A DNA stretch of 5,821 nt from JAVBNU01 sp031551265 (GTDB lineage: Bacteria > Cyanobacteriota > Vampirovibrionia > Gastranaerophilales > Gastranaerophilaceae): the NCBI GenBank assembly GCA_031551265.1, contig JAVBNU010000001.1, forward strand, positions 1 to 5,821, in the 5' to 3' direction. Below, piece after piece: positions 5,021 through 5,821 of the stretch. Under the pieces are notes generated by a model. It ran no database searches and was not told the DNA's origin. It was given only the letters and a program-made list of their open reading frames with translations. The first letter of the stretch is position 1. Each line of letters begins with the position of its first letter. The position numbers were made by a program, and so were the translations under genes.

Positions 5021-5686
5021 ATGAATATTAATCAAGCAGGAGGCGTTTCTTATACGCAATCCTCAAATGATAGCAGCAAGCCTACGCAAAAGCGCACAGA
5101 GATGCAAAAGGTGGGAGACATAAGAGTTAATTTTAAAACTGCACCACGCACCTATGCCGAGTATTATAACGGAGAAAAGGGAATTGAAGTCAGCGGCAAA
5201 AACGGCAAAAAAGAAATTCACACAATCAAGGACCATGGCACGCCTGTGAAAGATGCAGTATTGTTGGGTGGTATAGCTATTGAAGGCAATCTCATTGACA
5301 ATGTTGAAACTTCTAATCCGTCAAATTACACACTTAATTTCAAAAACGGGGTCTCAATGGCATTCAATCCTCAGGAAAGCAACAGCAATAATGATAAAAC
5401 ACCTGTTATCCAGTGGGGCAAAAATGGCAGTATTGAGTTCAATAATCTTAGAGGCAATAAGCATTTCGGGTCACCGATAACAATATATGATTCTCCAGGG
5501 AGTGACGTTATTACCGTAAATGATAGCGATATCAGTGCTGTACATGTTTCAGGCGGCACAAGAGATTATGTCCAAACCCATGACAGCAGCGTACAAATAG
5601 TCGATGACACCAAACAAAGCTGGGTGACAGTAAGTGGTGGAAGCTCTTGCTATTGTACGGATGAAACAGAAACACCAAAGAAATAG
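5021..5686 (+). CDS. Unrecognised 221-residue protein with beta-solenoid-like C-terminal half
   Basis: I do not recognise this gene. The start is firm, with AAGGAGG five nt upstream. The first ~30 residues are polar (MNINQAGGVSYTQSS, then Ser/Lys/Thr-rich), with no signal peptide and no membrane segment anywhere. Residues about 152-205 show short Val/Ile-x-Val strands separated by Asp/Ser/Gly turns roughly every ten residues (ITIYDSPGSD, VITVNDSDIS, AVHVSGGTRD, WVTVSGG), which suggests a small beta-helix or beta-roll. Two cysteines (CYC, 210-212) precede an acidic/Thr-rich tail ending in PKK. The composition is more like a surface or exported protein than a cytosolic enzyme, yet no Sec signal is present. 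Export by another route, or a cytoplasmic structural role, are both possible. The stop codon lies three bases before an IS-type hairpin, so the 3' end may have been altered by insertion. Confidence 0.85.
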   Translation: MNINQAGGVSYTQSSNDSSKPTQKRTEMQKVGDIRVNFKTAPRTYAEYYNGEKGIEVSGKNGKKEIHTIKDHGTPVKDAVLLGGIAIEGNLIDNVETSNPSNYTLNFKNGVSMAFNPQESNSNNDKTPVIQWGKNGSIEFNNLRGNKHFGSPITIYDSPGSDVITVNDSDISAVHVSGGTRDYVQTHDSSVQIVDDTKQSWVTVSGGSSCYCTDETETPKK

Positions 5687-5689
5687 ATA

Positions 5690-5714
5690 CCCCCGGCTAA
5701 AGCCGGGGTTCTTT
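5690..5714 (+). terminator. GC-rich hairpin: terminator and likely IS right-end hairpin
   Basis: CCCCGGC (5691-5697) pairs with GCCGGGG (5702-5708) around a TAAA loop, followed by TTCTTTCG. On the plus strand it fits a Rho-independent terminator for the 221-residue gene. On the minus strand it follows tnpA, where IS200/IS605 elements carry their right-end DNA hairpin, and it is also trailed by T-rich sequence (TATTTCTTT). One structure may thus serve transcription arrest in both directions and transposase recognition. Confidence 0.8.
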
Positions 5715-5717
5715 CGT

Positions 5718-5821
5718 TTACAGCTGAATTTTCAGCTGTCCTGAATCCTGGTGTCCTTGCATCTCGACATATCGTCTTATTGTTTCCTCGTCCAACCCTA
5801 TGCTGCTCACGAAGTAGCCTG
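5718..5821 (-). CDS. tnpA: IS200/IS605-family transposase TnpA, C-terminal part (runs off window)
   Basis: The visible 33 residues begin GYFVSSIGLDEETIRRYVEM, continue QGHQDSGQLKIQL, and end at a TAA (5720-5718). The YFVSSIG block and the helix ending in YVEMQ are characteristic of the Y1 HUH transposase family. The Tyr of YxxxQ (codon 5771-5769) is the nucleophile that attacks single-stranded DNA, and the Gln four residues on helps to bind the metal ion. The HUH motif itself would lie outside the window. Both C-terminal catalytic residues are intact and the frame is open, so the copy could be functional. The family TnpB accessory gene is not seen here. Confidence 0.85.
   Translation of the reverse strand, partial: GYFVSSIGLDEETIRRYVEMQGHQDSGQLKIQL
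5720..5739. repeat. Perfect inverted repeat across the tnpA stop
   Basis: ACAGCTGAA (5720-5728) and TTCAGCTGT (5731-5739) are perfect complements separated by TT, or an 8-bp stem with a 4-nt loop. It overlaps the last codons and stop of tnpA and lies next to the GC-rich hairpin. It may be a second structural element of the IS end or an RNA hairpin limiting tnpA expression. Confidence 0.7.

Larger units (their letters stand above)
5687..5821 (-). mobile_element. Right end of an IS200/IS605-family insertion sequence (partial)
   Basis: The minus strand carries the end of a tnpA gene followed by a GC-rich hairpin, the usual layout of an IS200/IS605 right end, where the element has palindromic hairpins rather than inverted terminal repeats. 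The left part of the element lies beyond the window. The exact right boundary cannot be fixed, because these elements cut a short distance beyond the hairpin and make no target duplication. It may lie a few bases into the neighbouring gene's 3' end. Confidence 0.75.

Overview
This is an AT-rich bacterial chromosomal window with compact genes, good Shine-Dalgarno sites (one a full AAGGAGG), sigma70-type promoters and short intergenic gaps. The sequence does not fix the taxon. A low-GC anaerobe or gut-type bacterium would fit, but that is a guess. Several elements mark it as accessory or plastic: a toxin-antitoxin-like pair, a hexanucleotide tandem array at the left edge, two diverged copies of a decayed coding fragment, and the end of an IS200/IS605 insertion sequence at the right edge.

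Layout, left to right. Positions 1-48 are a CCTTAC hexamer array that runs off the window. A region with no recognised gene (49-283) ends in an extended -10 promoter placed so that transcription should begin at or next to the start codon of a minimal nucleotidyltransferase (MNT, 284-604). It overlaps by 17 nt a HEPN-domain protein (588-977). A hairpin terminator (1084-1116) closes this pair. Between the pair and the terminator lies the 3' part of an unknown gene in antisense orientation (979-1095).

The centre is a minus-strand operon read from about 4124 down to 1254. Its first gene is an Ada-type sensor/AraC activator fused to an AlkA glycosylase (4103-2649), then an O6-alkylguanine-DNA alkyltransferase (2635-2096), then an isocitrate lyase/PEP mutase superfamily enzyme (2081-1254). 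Gaps are 13-14 nt. The first two genes form an alkylation-damage adaptive-response unit in which one polypeptide should sense methylated DNA, activate transcription and excise alkylated bases, while the second reverses O6-alkylguanine. The role of the third enzyme in this operon is not obvious.

Right of the operon is a second, decayed copy of the unknown 3' fragment (4218-4288), in the same orientation as the first, so the two copies bracket the repair operon as direct repeats. Next come a consensus promoter (TTGACA, 17 bp, TATTAT) driving a small exported, probable lipoprotein (4418-4894), and an unrecognised 221-residue protein with a beta-solenoid-like C-terminal half (5021-5686). Immediately after its stop codon is a GC-rich hairpin that reads as a terminator but is also the likely right-end hairpin of an IS200/IS605 element, whose TnpA C-terminus (5718-5821, minus strand) carries the catalytic Tyr and metal-binding Gln motif.

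No clearly new defence or metabolic system is evident. The points most worth a second look are the HEPN protein with Tyr in place of its catalytic His, the duplicated gene remnants, and the IS end fused to the 3' end of a host gene.
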